Positions 26,221-35,608 of a stretch of DNA of 64,000 bases are shown here, one piece after another. Location: NCBI GenBank assembly GCA_963745675.1, contig CAVUYM010000008.1, positions 62,001 through 126,000 of the forward strand, in the 5' to 3' direction. Made by a program: the position numbers and the translations under genes. The notes under the pieces were generated by a model that saw only the letters and a list, made by a program, of their open reading frames with translations, did not search any database and was not told the DNA's origin. This stretch comes from JAUIIK01 sp963745675 (lineage in GTDB: Bacteria > Chloroflexota > Chloroflexia > Thermomicrobiales > CFX8). Positions within the stretch are counted from its first letter, which is position 1. Each line of letters begins with the position of its first letter.

Positions 26221-28284
26221 ATGAAACCACCACGCGAAGATTTTGATGTCGACGAATCAGGGCTCCCGGAAGACATTCCTGCCTGGCGCGAGCATATCCG
26301 CGGTCGAAAACCCGGAGACCACTACATTCGGGTCAGCCAGCATCGCGCATTTGAGCGCATACGGCCCGGCATCATAACCCCACGAAGCCCATCGGAAGGC
26401 GGTCCGTCAGATTCCCACGGCGTTGTTGCGGCGGTGCGGCGTCGGCTGCTTGGCGCGCCGATCGCGAGTTCCGAAGAAATGGAAAGCCGGGTTAATGTTC
26501 CCCGGGGATTAGCAGTCTTTGCCTCGGATAACATCTCGTCATCGGCCTACGCAACCGAAGAGATGATGCGTGTGCTGATCCTGGCCGGGGCATCGGCGCT
26601 CGCGCTCACATTGCCGATTACGTTGGCGGTCATCGCGGTCCTGGCTATCGTTATCATCAGCTATCTTCAAGTCATCGAAGCGTATCCGGGTGGCGGCGGG
26701 AGCTACGTGGTTGCGCACGAAAATCTCGGTCCAATGGCTGGATTGATCGCCGCAGCCTCGCTGCTTACGGACTACATCTTGACGGTGGCAGTTTCGGTGT
26801 CTGCCGGCATCGCGGCGCTTAGCTCCGCTTTCCCATCAATCCACAGCCACCGGGTCGCGGTGGCGCTCTTCGTCATCACAGTGATGACGTTGATCAATTT
26901 GCGGGGAATTCGCGAGTCAGGAACGATTTTCTCAGTTCCAACCTATATCTATATTTTCTCGGTCGTTGGGGTACTTGCTTATGGATTCGTGCGCTACGCC
27001 GTAGGCGATCTGCCGCACTTTGTAGCGCCGGAGAATTTCGACCCTGAAATTGGAGCCCAGCCTCTCACCCTTCTGCTTGTCCTGCGCGCGTTCGCGTCTG
27101 GATCGGTCGCGCTCACCGGTACGGAAGCGGTTTCAGACGGGGTGCCCACATTTAAGCGTCCGGAGGTCAGAAACGCTCGCATCACGCTGGTTATTATGGG
27201 ATCGATTTTCGCGACGATCTTCTTCGGGTTTAGTTTTCTGGCCGACCGGATTGGCGTCGTGCCCGATCCTGCCGAAATCGAGACGGTCAATAGTCTCATC
27301 GTCAAATCACTCATCGGCGACAATGTCGTCTTCTACTTCATCCAGCTAGCGACCGCGCTACTCCTGGTTCTGGCGGGCAACACCGCTTTCAGCGGGTTCC
27401 CCATCCTTTCTTCGATTCTGGCAAAGGATGGCTATCTGCCGCGCCAGTTTTCCTACCGTGGCGACCGGCTCGCCTATACCGGCGGCATCTTATTGCTGGC
27501 CTTCGTCGCTTCATTCGTGGTCTGGATCTTTCAGGGCAGTGTCACCCGCTTGATCCCGCTCTATACCGTTGGCGTGTTTATGGCGTTCACCCTGAGCCAA
27601 ACGGGTCTGGCCCTCCGTTGGTGGCGCGAACGCGACATCATAAGCTGGTGGAAGACGCGATTATCATCGAACGCGCTGGGCGCCGTCGTGACCGGAGTTG
27701 TCGCGATCGTCGTTGGCGTATCCAAGTTCCTGCTCGGCGCATGGATTGTCTTGATCCTGATCCCGATCCTCGTCTGGATCATGTGGAATATTCAGAAGCA
27801 CTATCGCGACGTTCGAACAGAAGAGTTGGGCGCTCCCGTAATCGGTATGAAACCGGGCGACATCAATGTTTGGGCCATCGTGCCGGTTGCAAATCTACGC
27901 ATGCCTTCCCGGCAGGCAGTTGCCTACGCTCTCGCCATTGCCCCTGCAAATCGAGTGACTGTCGTTCACATCACGGATGATCCGGAAACCGAAGATGCGA
28001 TTCGGATGGAGTGGCGCGCACTCGGATACACGTGCCAGTTCGTCGTCATCGAGTCGCCTTACCGCTCGTTACTTGGCCCATTCGTTTCGTACGTTGATGC
28101 CATTATCGAGACGCACCCTGAAGCGACGATTACCGTCGTCATCCCTGAGTACATCCCCCGCCATTGGTGGGAGCACTTGCTGCACAATCAAACGGCGTTC
28201 CGTATGAAGACGGCATTGCTCTTTCACCCGAACATCGTTGTTGCCAATGTCCCATTCCATCTAGGAGTCGAGGAGCCCGACTGA
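26221..28284 (+). CDS. KimA-like APC-superfamily potassium importer (copy 1)
   Basis: A 687-residue APC-superfamily transporter that closely follows the layout of Bacillus KimA (YdaO): LAVFASDNISSSAYATEEMM in the first helix, VIEAYPGGGGSYVVAHENLG, LLTDYILTVAVSVSAGIAALSSAFP, LRAFASGSVALTGTEAVSDG and LAGNTAFSGFPILSSILAKD. About 12 helices fill residues 105-540. An N-terminal cytoplasmic extension of about 90 residues and a C-terminal soluble domain (about 545-687) with VTVVHITDDPE and IVVANVPFHLG flank it. KimA imports K+ with protons and is inhibited by c-di-AMP; K+ transport here is inference from likeness. A close paralogue follows at 29119. Confidence 0.82.
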   Translation: MKPPREDFDVDESGLPEDIPAWREHIRGRKPGDHYIRVSQHRAFERIRPGIITPRSPSEGGPSDSHGVVAAVRRRLLGAPIASSEEMESRVNVPRGLAVFASDNISSSAYATEEMMRVLILAGASALALTLPITLAVIAVLAIVIISYLQVIEAYPGGGGSYVVAHENLGPMAGLIAAASLLTDYILTVAVSVSAGIAALSSAFPSIHSHRVAVALFVITVMTLINLRGIRESGTIFSVPTYIYIFSVVGVLAYGFVRYAVGDLPHFVAPENFDPEIGAQPLTLLLVLRAFASGSVALTGTEAVSDGVPTFKRPEVRNARITLVIMGSIFATIFFGFSFLADRIGVVPDPAEIETVNSLIVKSLIGDNVVFYFIQLATALLLVLAGNTAFSGFPILSSILAKDGYLPRQFSYRGDRLAYTGGILLLAFVASFVVWIFQGSVTRLIPLYTVGVFMAFTLSQTGLALRWWRERDIISWWKTRLSSNALGAVVTGVVAIVVGVSKFLLGAWIVLILIPILVWIMWNIQKHYRDVRTEELGAPVIGMKPGDINVWAIVPVANLRMPSRQAVAYALAIAPANRVTVVHITDDPETEDAIRMEWRALGYTCQFVVIESPYRSLLGPFVSYVDAIIETHPEATITVVIPEYIPRHWWEHLLHNQTAFRMKTALLFHPNIVVANVPFHLGVEEPD

Positions 28285-28408
28285 GTGAATCTTCAGGAGG
28301 TCGGTTGACCCTGTGCCGGCCCAGCCTGGTCGCCAGAGCATGCAAAACTGGGCCAGGCAGGATCGACCGCCTAGCCCGGTTGGGCTTTGATCTTTTAGCG
28401 GATTGAAC

Positions 28409-28774
28409 CTAGAACGATGCCTGGTTTGGTGCCCCCTGGTATTGATCGTCCCCAAATCCGATGATCATCAGGAAGATTCCGCTGAGGAATGCCAGCCCAA
28501 TGCCGAACAACTGGCTGCGCCCAAATGCCTTTGCCAGATCGAGCATCGCGAGGATCCAGACGATAAAGTTTACGAACGGTACAAACAACAGGAGAATCCA
28601 CCAGCCAGGCTTGCCGGCGATCTTGAACAGCGCGTAGACGTTCAAGATCGGAATAATCGCATACCAGCCCGGGAAACCACCCTTTTCATTTACCTTCCAC
28701 TGTCCAATGATGAGAAGGACGATGAACGCGAGATAGATAAGCGTCCCAAACGTTCCACCAATACTATCCATCAA
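28409..28774 (-). CDS. DUF5684-family small membrane protein
   Basis: A 121-residue protein with four hydrophobic segments: FGTLIYLAFIVLLIIGQW, the signature GGFPGWYAIIPILNVYALFKIAGKPGWWILLLFVPFVNFIVWI and FGIGLAFLSGIFLMII. The motif PGWY-x-x-IPI-x-N-x-x-x-L-x-KIAGKP is that of DUF5684 (related in appearance to signal-peptidase-like membrane proteins). It is transcribed against the two KimA-like genes that flank it. Function unknown. Confidence 0.8.
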   Translation of the reverse strand: MMDSIGGTFGTLIYLAFIVLLIIGQWKVNEKGGFPGWYAIIPILNVYALFKIAGKPGWWILLLFVPFVNFIVWILAMLDLAKAFGRSQLFGIGLAFLSGIFLMIIGFGDDQYQGAPNQASF

Positions 28775-29118
28775 TGAGCCCTTCTAGAAGCAGATCCGTT
28801 TATGGATGTGCTTCTTCCCGAAATCGCAGCACTTGGCCAAGGGTTCCGCCGTGGCGCTGGCGGCTCTCACTTCCTAGTCCAGCGCACCTGTGCAGGGTGC
28901 AATGGCCAGCAAGAATTCCCCCGATTCTCCGTGCCAAGCGATTCATTGCCAATCTGTAGATTGTACTCACCTTCCGACTCCAGCCGCACGTTATTGGATT
29001 GAGTTGAGCAATTATTGTCAAAGTGGCGCCACGTTCATGCCCGGACATCATGGGTTTGACTAACGGGCTATCTGCTTTGTGCCAGAGTCAATGGTTTCTC
29101 GTTTGAATTCCCGGCTCG
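28775..29118. other. Upstream region of the second KimA-like gene
   Basis: These 344 bases separate the start of the DUF5684 gene from the second transporter. No gene, tRNA or clear hairpin was recognised. I looked for a c-di-AMP (ydaO-type) riboswitch, which often precedes kimA genes, and did not see its conserved core. Confidence 0.4.
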
Positions 29119-31266
29119 ATGACAGCATACTTACCTGTTCGCCCTTCGGATGGCGAATCCCACGACTACTGGGTCGCCATAGTGAAACGTAAACTGAATA
29201 TCACTCCGACACAGAATGCTTCTTCATCTGATGAATCTGACGACGATAGGCAGGAATCTCTCGGAGATGTGCCTGCCTGGCGGGAGCATATCCGTGGACG
29301 CAAGCCGGGCGATCACTATGTCCGCATAAGTCGCCATCCCGCCTTCGAACGCATTCGTCCAGGCGTTATCATCGCGCGCGAGATGTCCGAGGGCCGGCAA
29401 CCGAAGCCGGGAAATTTCTTCGAAGCGGCGCGGCGCCGCGTTCTGGGTTCCCCGATTGCGAGTTCGGAGGAGCTCGGCAATCGGATCGGGGTCGTTCGCG
29501 GCCTTGCGATTTTCGCTTCCGATAACATCTCATCGTCCGCCTACGCGACCGAAGAAATGATGCGCGTGCTCGTGCTGGCCGGCATATCGGCGCTAGCTTT
29601 GACTCTGCCGCTTACCCTGGCAATAATCGTGGTTCTCGGCATCGTCATCATCAGCTACTTGCAGGTTGTCCAGGCCTATCCCGACGGTGGCGGTAGCTAC
29701 GTCGTGGCGCAGGACAATCTGGGAGCGCTGGCCGGGGTTGTTGCGGCAGGTTCGCTGCTGACTGACTACATACTCACCGTTGCCGTTTCTGTTTCGGCCG
29801 GTGTCGCCGCACTGAGCTCTGCCTTTCCAGCGATTCACAATCATCGAGTTTCGATAGCGCTCGCTGTCATCGCAATCATGGCACTCATCAATTTACGGGG
29901 CATAAGGGAATCGGGAACCGTGTTTGCCGTACCAACCTATGCCTACATCATTTCGGTTCTAAGCTTGCTGGGATACGGAATGGTGATGTTCCTATTGGGT
30001 GATTTGCCTGAGTACGTTCCGCCCGAACACTTTGATGGCGGGGTGGGTACGCAGAGCCTGACTGTCTTGCTTGTCCTGCGCGCGTTCGCTTCCGGTTCAG
30101 TCGCATTGACTGGAACCGAAGCCGTCTCGAACGGTGTTCCTGCGTTCAAGCGGCCGGAGGTGCGCAATGCCCAGGTGGCGCTGATCACGATGGGTATATT
30201 CTTCGCCACTATCTTTCTTGGATTCAGCTTCCTCGCTCGCCAACTTGGAGTCATCCCCGACCCCAGCGAGGTTGAAACGGTCAATAGTCTTGTTGCCCGT
30301 ACACTACTCGGCGATGGGCCGGTCTTCTATATTGTTCAGCTCTCAACTGCTCTCTTGCTCGTCCTGGCGGGCAACACCGCTTTTAATGGTTTTCCGATGC
30401 TTGCCTCGATTCTGGCCAAGGATCGTTTCTTGCCTCGACAATTCTCCTACCGTGGTGACCGGCTCTCGTTCACCGGTGGAATTCTCCTTCTGGCCGTAAT
30501 CGCCGGGATGCTCGTTTGGTTTTTCCAAGGCAGCGTGACCCGCTTGATTCCGCTTTACACCGTCGGTGTATTTCTAGCGTTCACCTTGAGTCAGAGCGGG
30601 TTGGCGCTTCGATGGTGGCGCAACCGGGACACCGTACCCAGGTGGCGCGTGCGGCTCGCTTCGAATGCGCTTGGGGCGGTTGTGACCGGACTGGTGGCGA
30701 TCGTCGTCGGCGTTTCCAAGTTTCTACAAGGCGCGTGGATTATTCTGATCCTGATTCCGGTGCTTGTTTGGATCATGTGGAACATCCACCGACACTATCT
30801 CAATATTCGTGCTGATGAAGTCGGGACGCCAGAAATGAGTCTCAACCCAATCAGCATCGATATTCGCGCCATTGTGCCCGTCGCCAATCTGCGTTTGCCT
30901 GCCCGTCAGGCGATCGCGTACGCGCTTGCGATGGCGGGGCCCGACCAGGTCACCGTTGTACATATTACCGACGACCCACAGGCTGAAGAAGCTATTCGCG
31001 CAGAGTGGCGGACCCTCGCCTACACCTGCCAGTTTGTTGTCATTGAATCCCCGTATCGCTCGCTGCTTGGTCCATTTGTCTCCTATATTGACGCGGTTGT
31101 TCAGACGCACCCGGCGTCCACGATCACCGTTGTAATCCCCGAGTACATACCCCGTCACTGGTGGGAGCATCTGCTTCACAATCAGACGGCGCTGAGAATC
31201 AAGACTGCTCTGCTCTTTCACCCGAATATTGTCGTCGCTAACGTGCCGTTCCACAGGCGACGCTAG
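29119..31266 (+). CDS. KimA-like APC-superfamily potassium importer (copy 2)
   Basis: A 715-residue paralogue of the transporter at 26221, matching it along its entire length, including the N-terminal motif VPAWREHIRGRKPGDHY, the pore-forming YPDGGGSYVVAQDNLG, LLTDYILTVAVSVSAGVAALSSAFP, the GGILLLAVIAGMLVWFFQGSVTRLIPLY segment and the C-terminal soluble domain. It carries about 35 extra N-terminal residues rich in Ser and Asp. The ATG at 29119 is taken, but starts further in are possible because the common domain begins near residue 45. Two intact copies suggest different regulation or affinity. Confidence 0.8.
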   Translation: MTAYLPVRPSDGESHDYWVAIVKRKLNITPTQNASSSDESDDDRQESLGDVPAWREHIRGRKPGDHYVRISRHPAFERIRPGVIIAREMSEGRQPKPGNFFEAARRRVLGSPIASSEELGNRIGVVRGLAIFASDNISSSAYATEEMMRVLVLAGISALALTLPLTLAIIVVLGIVIISYLQVVQAYPDGGGSYVVAQDNLGALAGVVAAGSLLTDYILTVAVSVSAGVAALSSAFPAIHNHRVSIALAVIAIMALINLRGIRESGTVFAVPTYAYIISVLSLLGYGMVMFLLGDLPEYVPPEHFDGGVGTQSLTVLLVLRAFASGSVALTGTEAVSNGVPAFKRPEVRNAQVALITMGIFFATIFLGFSFLARQLGVIPDPSEVETVNSLVARTLLGDGPVFYIVQLSTALLLVLAGNTAFNGFPMLASILAKDRFLPRQFSYRGDRLSFTGGILLLAVIAGMLVWFFQGSVTRLIPLYTVGVFLAFTLSQSGLALRWWRNRDTVPRWRVRLASNALGAVVTGLVAIVVGVSKFLQGAWIILILIPVLVWIMWNIHRHYLNIRADEVGTPEMSLNPISIDIRAIVPVANLRLPARQAIAYALAMAGPDQVTVVHITDDPQAEEAIRAEWRTLAYTCQFVVIESPYRSLLGPFVSYIDAVVQTHPASTITVVIPEYIPRHWWEHLLHNQTALRIKTALLFHPNIVVANVPFHRRR

Positions 31267-31368
31267 GAGAATTCTTCGTCAGCTCAGTTCGAGCAGTGGT
31301 CACGTAGCGTTCAGATAGCTCGGTCCGACTATACTGATCCACCTTGCCGTCAACAAAGAGGAGGACTG

Positions 31369-31886
31369 GTGGACGCTATTGAACATTGCTTGACTCATTC
31401 AGAGCGGAGGGCACTTCTGGCCGTACTCGATGCGCTTTTGCCACCGTCCGGCAGCTTTCCGGCACCGTCGGAGACGAACATTATCGATGATTTCATCCTC
31501 AAGCATTGCCCTATTCCGGAGAACCGCGTGCATATCCCGGAATTGATGGAGATGATCTACGAGCGATCCTCGAATATCTTTCGGGGCAAGGGGATATAAT
31601 GACCGCCCTCCAACGACTTGAGAAAGATGAGCCTGAGCGTTTTCAGGCGCTCTGGGCCCTGGCTGTCTTTGGATACTACTCTCGTCCGGAAGTGATCGCG
31701 GCAATCCAGCGCGACCTCAAGAATGAATATCACGGTGCTCCATTGCCGCTTGGTTACGCCCATGTCATCAGCCCCTGGGACGAGTCGGATCCGCTGCAAA
31801 TGCCGGTTGTGCCTGCTGGTACCTACATCGCGACAGAAGACGTTCGCCGTGTTGATCTCGGACAACTGGAAGCGAGCGAGCGATGA
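31369..31886 (+). CDS. Gluconate 2-dehydrogenase subunit 3-like protein, frameshifted near 31540
   Basis: This is the small gamma-type subunit that accompanies membrane-bound GMC dehydrogenases. The first frame (from the GTG at 31369, with GAGGAGG upstream) gives ERRALLAVLDALLPPSGSFPAPSE; after a shift near 31540 the second continues DGDDLRAILEYLSGQGDIMTALQRLE, FGYYSRPEVIAAIQRDL and PPLGYAHVISPWDES-like sequence. These match the DUF1569/subunit-3 pattern. Its stop overlaps the start of the GMC gene (ATGA), so the two are co-translated. Usual signal peptides for the family are not seen. Confidence 0.7.
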
Positions 31887-33472
31887 ACGCCCGGGAACGA
31901 ACTGACGTGCTGGTCGTTGGCGCGGGTATGGCGGGCTCCGCCATCGCGAAACGGCTGAGCGACAAAGGCGTGCGAGTTGTCATGCTCGAGCAGGGCAGCT
32001 GGGTGGCTCCCGGCGAACACCCGCACTACAGCGACGAATTCGAATTCGCCCTGCGCAGGCGCTGGGGCCGCAGCCCGAACGTCCGCAAGCTCGACGCCGA
32101 TTACCCCGTCAGTTGCGACAGTGTCGATGTGATGCTCTACAACGCCGTTGGCGGCAGCACGGTTCACTACAACGCCCACTGGCCACGACTGAAGCCGGTC
32201 GATTTTCGCAAGGGCACTGAGCATGGCATCGAAGGCTCGGCTGACTGGCCGATCAGCTATGAGGATCTCGCGCCCTACTATGAGCTGAACGATGCCGAGA
32301 TGGGTGTCTCCGGCATCGCGGGCGATCCGGGCAACCCTGCACGGTCGGCGCGCCAGACGCGGCCGCTGCCCCTCGGAGTGCATACGACGAAGCTGACGGC
32401 CGGTTTCAACCGGCTCGGATGGCACTGGTGGCCCGCTGACAACGCGATTCTCAGCGAGGACTATGACGGCCGGGTTGCCTGCAACCAGTGCGGCGCGTGC
32501 CGTAACGGCTGTCCGCGCGGTTCGCTGGCGACGGTGACGCGCACCTATCTGCCAAAGGCGCTCGCCAACGGGGTCGAGATTCGGCCGTTTGCGCGCGTTG
32601 AGCGCATCACGACGGATAGTCAGGGTAAGGCGGCAGGCGCAGAGTACATCGACCTGCGGGACGATAGCAGGCATAACATCGAGGCAGATATTGTGGTCCT
32701 CGCCGCCGGTGGCATCGGGACGCCGCGGATATTGTTCCTCTCTGCGGGAGAGGGACATCAGGAAGGGTTAGCCAATAGCTCCGGGCTCGTTGGACGCTAT
32801 CTGATGCACCATGCTTATGCTGACAATCACATGGTCTTCGATGAGCCAATCGATAGCTTTGCCGGCGCGTATGGCGCGCCGATCATGAGTCAGGAGTTCT
32901 ATGACACCGATGTCTCGCGCGGCTTTGTCAATGGCTTCACTTATCAGATCGGTCGCGGGATGACTCCCTCCCCGGCCGCGCTCGGTTTGGCGTGGGGCGC
33001 CGACCATCGTGAGGAGTTTGCGCGCTTCTTCAATCACGAGATCTGGTTCAGCGTTCAGGCAGAGGATCTGCCAATCTTCGACAATCGAGTCGAGCTCGAT
33101 CATAAACAAGTTGATTCCAGCGGGCTTCCCGGCGCGAAGGTACACTGGCAACTGCACGACAATGATCGCAAACTGGTTGAATTTGGGATGGCACGGGCTC
33201 AGGATCTAGCTGACGCGGCTGGCGCATCCAGATTGTTATCGAGTATCTCCGATCCGAACCCAGCCTGGCACCTGTTAGGAACGTGCAGGATGGGAGATGA
33301 TCCCGAGTCGTCGGTAACTGACGCCAACCATCAATGCTGGGATGTACCGAATCTCTATATCTGTGATGGCTCGTCGTTTGTCACCGGTGGTTCGGTCAAC
33401 CCAACGTCAACAATAGGCGCGCTGGCGTTGCGTTGCGCGGACGCTATCTTGGCTCGCAGCGGAGAGTCTTGA
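31883..33472 (+). CDS. GMC-family FAD-dependent oxidoreductase (gluconate 2-dehydrogenase-like)
   Basis: A 529-residue flavoprotein. The FAD site is TDVLVVGAGMAGSAIAKRLSDKGVRVVMLEQG, followed by YNAVGGSTVHYNAHWPRL, a second nucleotide strand ADIVVLAAGGIGTPRIL and the C-terminal catalytic block WHLLGTCRMGDDPESSV...VTGGSVNPTSTIGALAL (His and Asn pair). Residues around 200-213 contain four cysteines, CNQCGACRNGCP, in a spacing like an Fe-S ligand set. With its small subunit it probably oxidises a sugar or alcohol and passes electrons to a cytochrome not seen nearby. The substrate is open. Confidence 0.88.
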   Translation: MNARERTDVLVVGAGMAGSAIAKRLSDKGVRVVMLEQGSWVAPGEHPHYSDEFEFALRRRWGRSPNVRKLDADYPVSCDSVDVMLYNAVGGSTVHYNAHWPRLKPVDFRKGTEHGIEGSADWPISYEDLAPYYELNDAEMGVSGIAGDPGNPARSARQTRPLPLGVHTTKLTAGFNRLGWHWWPADNAILSEDYDGRVACNQCGACRNGCPRGSLATVTRTYLPKALANGVEIRPFARVERITTDSQGKAAGAEYIDLRDDSRHNIEADIVVLAAGGIGTPRILFLSAGEGHQEGLANSSGLVGRYLMHHAYADNHMVFDEPIDSFAGAYGAPIMSQEFYDTDVSRGFVNGFTYQIGRGMTPSPAALGLAWGADHREEFARFFNHEIWFSVQAEDLPIFDNRVELDHKQVDSSGLPGAKVHWQLHDNDRKLVEFGMARAQDLADAAGASRLLSSISDPNPAWHLLGTCRMGDDPESSVTDANHQCWDVPNLYICDGSSFVTGGSVNPTSTIGALALRCADAILARSGES

Positions 33473-33488
33473 GAACTTCCTCGCCCGA

Positions 33489-35217
33489 TTAGGCCAAGAG
33501 TTGGGTTCGCGCACCCATGCCGGCGTGGTAAACGACGTTGTTGATCCGATAATCCCGCTTCGCTTCGTACATGGCAGTGTCAGCCTGGCGAATCATCTCT
33601 TCAGGATCGATGTTGGGGGCCTAGACCGATGCTGATGCCAACACTACTCGATAGCGTGTGAATCCGATCTGGCAGGATGAAGGGCTCTTCAATGCGGCGG
33701 ACAATCCGCTCCGCAACATCAATTGCTGCGTGCTCATCCGCAACATCCACGAGAAGGACGACGAACTCATCACCACCGAAGCGGGCAGCGGTATCGTGCG
33801 CTCGAATGGAATTCTTGATGCGGTTGGCAGATTCGACCAGCACACGATCGCCAACCGCATGCCCCATCGTGTCATTGACCTGTTTGAAGCGATTGAGATC
33901 GATGAATAGCACAGCGACCTGAACTGGATTGTCCTGCGACTCAGCCGCAATCTCTTCTAGCCACTCGATGAAGCGCGTACGATTGGGAAGGCCCGTGAGG
34001 GCATCGAAGTGAGCCAGGCGTTTCAGTTTTGCCTCAATCTTTCTGGGTAGCGTAAGGTCGGTGAGTGTCAAGATTGTTCCTCCGCCTGCGCGCGCCGTAA
34101 TCGCGACCGAGATGCTGGAGACCTCCCCACTTTCATGGTCAATGAAAACCTCGAACGGTTCAGGTAATTCTGTAGACTGGTTGTGATTGTTCAGAGACTG
34201 CTCATCGTGCCCACCGCCCAAGCCCTGCAGGATATCGTCGGCGCTTTGCCCGAGGAGTGTTGTCATCGATATCCCGAGAATCCGCTCCGCTGCCGCATTG
34301 GCGTATTCAAATCTGCCGTTGCTATCGAGCAAGGCGAGTCCTTGTCCCATCGAATCGACGACCTGATCGGCAAGATCTAGCTCTGTCGTCAGCTGTGCTT
34401 CGGAGCGGTGAGCGCGTTCGAGCGCTTCCTCCAGCTGGGCGCTGCGAAGATCATTCTCCATCTGGGCGTCGATCATCTGGGAAATTGCACGCCTACGTGC
34501 CGTAAAGTTTGCCAGTGCTGAGACTCCGATGATCGGATAAAGAATCAGATAGACGCTCCATGTCATGGTCAAGCTAAGTGCTAGATTCACGGCCGTCCAG
34601 CTGGCAAAAATGAACAACATCATGCCCAAAAGCCAGCGCAGTTGGAGAAAGAGCGCCCCTGTCATGATGACGAGCAGGCTCAAACCGACAAAGCGCAGTT
34701 CAGGGAACTTGTCATAGCGAAAGACAAGGTTGTAGAGGATGAACAGGTACGTGGAGATCGACAGCATGGCAGCCAGCGGATGCGCCCAGCGGCTGGGGAT
34801 TCGCTCCTGAATCAATAAGCGTTGAGTCGCGAGCAGTCCCCCACCGATTATCAGACCGAACACGAGCGTAAACAGGCCCATCATAAAAAAAGAAACGGTA
34901 GACATTCGGAATATGGTCGCTCCAAAAATGACAAATGCAACGCCGGCAAAAAGCGGGCGAAGAGCGACAAGCAGAATATTGTCAGTCAGAATGCGTTTCT
35001 GCTCTTGTACTGCAGCATCCTGATAAGATGAATCCTGAGGATTCAAGTATTGTCTGATTGCCGTCCAGAATGCACGACCATAGCGCAGCCCATTGGACTG
35101 TGTGATGTCAGGGAGAGCAACGTTCTCTTGGCTCTCGACAGGAAGCACGCTTGAACTCTGTCCACGTGTAATAATCCGCAAGCTCTTCTCGTTTTCGCGC
35201 TGCACGCTCAACCTCAT
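33489..35217 (-). CDS. Membrane PAS-GGDEF diguanylate cyclase 1, frameshifted at 33615-33619
   Basis: Six membrane helices lie in about residues 80-245 (for example LLVALRPLFAGVAFVIFGATIF), then a coiled coil, a PAS domain (LALLDSNGRFEYANAAAERILG) and a GGDEF domain with the intact signature RFGGDEFVVLLVD. An RxxD inhibitory site (RAHD) sits five residues before the signature. The frame runs out at GLGPQHRS in a run of five G on the plus strand; one base less gives the expected NIDPEEMIRQADTAMYEAKRD tail ending at 33489. Active c-di-GMP synthesis with product inhibition is expected. The next protein upstream is a paralogue of the same design. Confidence 0.86.
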
Positions 35218-35507
35218 GGACTAGATGTGATGCCGCCCCCACGATTGCGAAAGCAATGTGTTGCGCCCGGATTCCGTGCCGGTCGCTGCATAGCTCTAAG
35301 CTTGCAGTCAATGGTTGATTCAGACCAGCCCCCGTGTGTACTAACTTGCTGTATCCATTTGGACAGGATGAGTGACGGGACGACAAATGAAAAGTCCTAT
35401 GTTTGCGCGGATTCTGATCGTATCAGGCGCTGCTTTCGAGAAGCTCCAGGGAGGTCTGATGAGAGACATCTCCATGAAGAGCGGCTCAATGCAGAGAGGG
35501 AGAGCCA
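35218..35507. other. Gap between twin diguanylate cyclases
   Basis: About 390 bases (35218-35608) separate the two cyclase genes. No complete gene is visible. The right part contains a short match to the start of the dehydrogenase gene at 38938, listed separately. Confidence 0.4.
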
Positions 35508-35593
35508 TGACAATCTCGACTATCGGACAGATCGATGCCCCTGGAATTGGGGTAACGAAGTGTCGGATGTTTTGCCTTAGGCGAGAACGATGA
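35508..35593 (+). pseudogene. Possible decayed 5' copy of the 6PGDH-like gene
   Basis: ATGACAATCTCGACTATCGG at 35508 matches the first 20 bases of the dehydrogenase gene at 38938 with one difference, and the bases before it share short blocks with the region upstream of that gene (GAGACAT, GAGAG). The likeness fades after about 40 bases (CCTGG kept). It may be a leftover from a duplication or from the transposition event nearby, or a coincidence. Confidence 0.3.
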
Positions 35594-35608
35594 GTGTGCA
35601 GCGCCGGT

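Noticed and set aside
25964..26224. Open frame of 86 codons between the molybdopterin gene and the first transporter
   Set aside because: Starts within nine bases of the previous stop, ends across the next start, has a random-looking residue mix and many arginines and cysteines; no support for a real gene.
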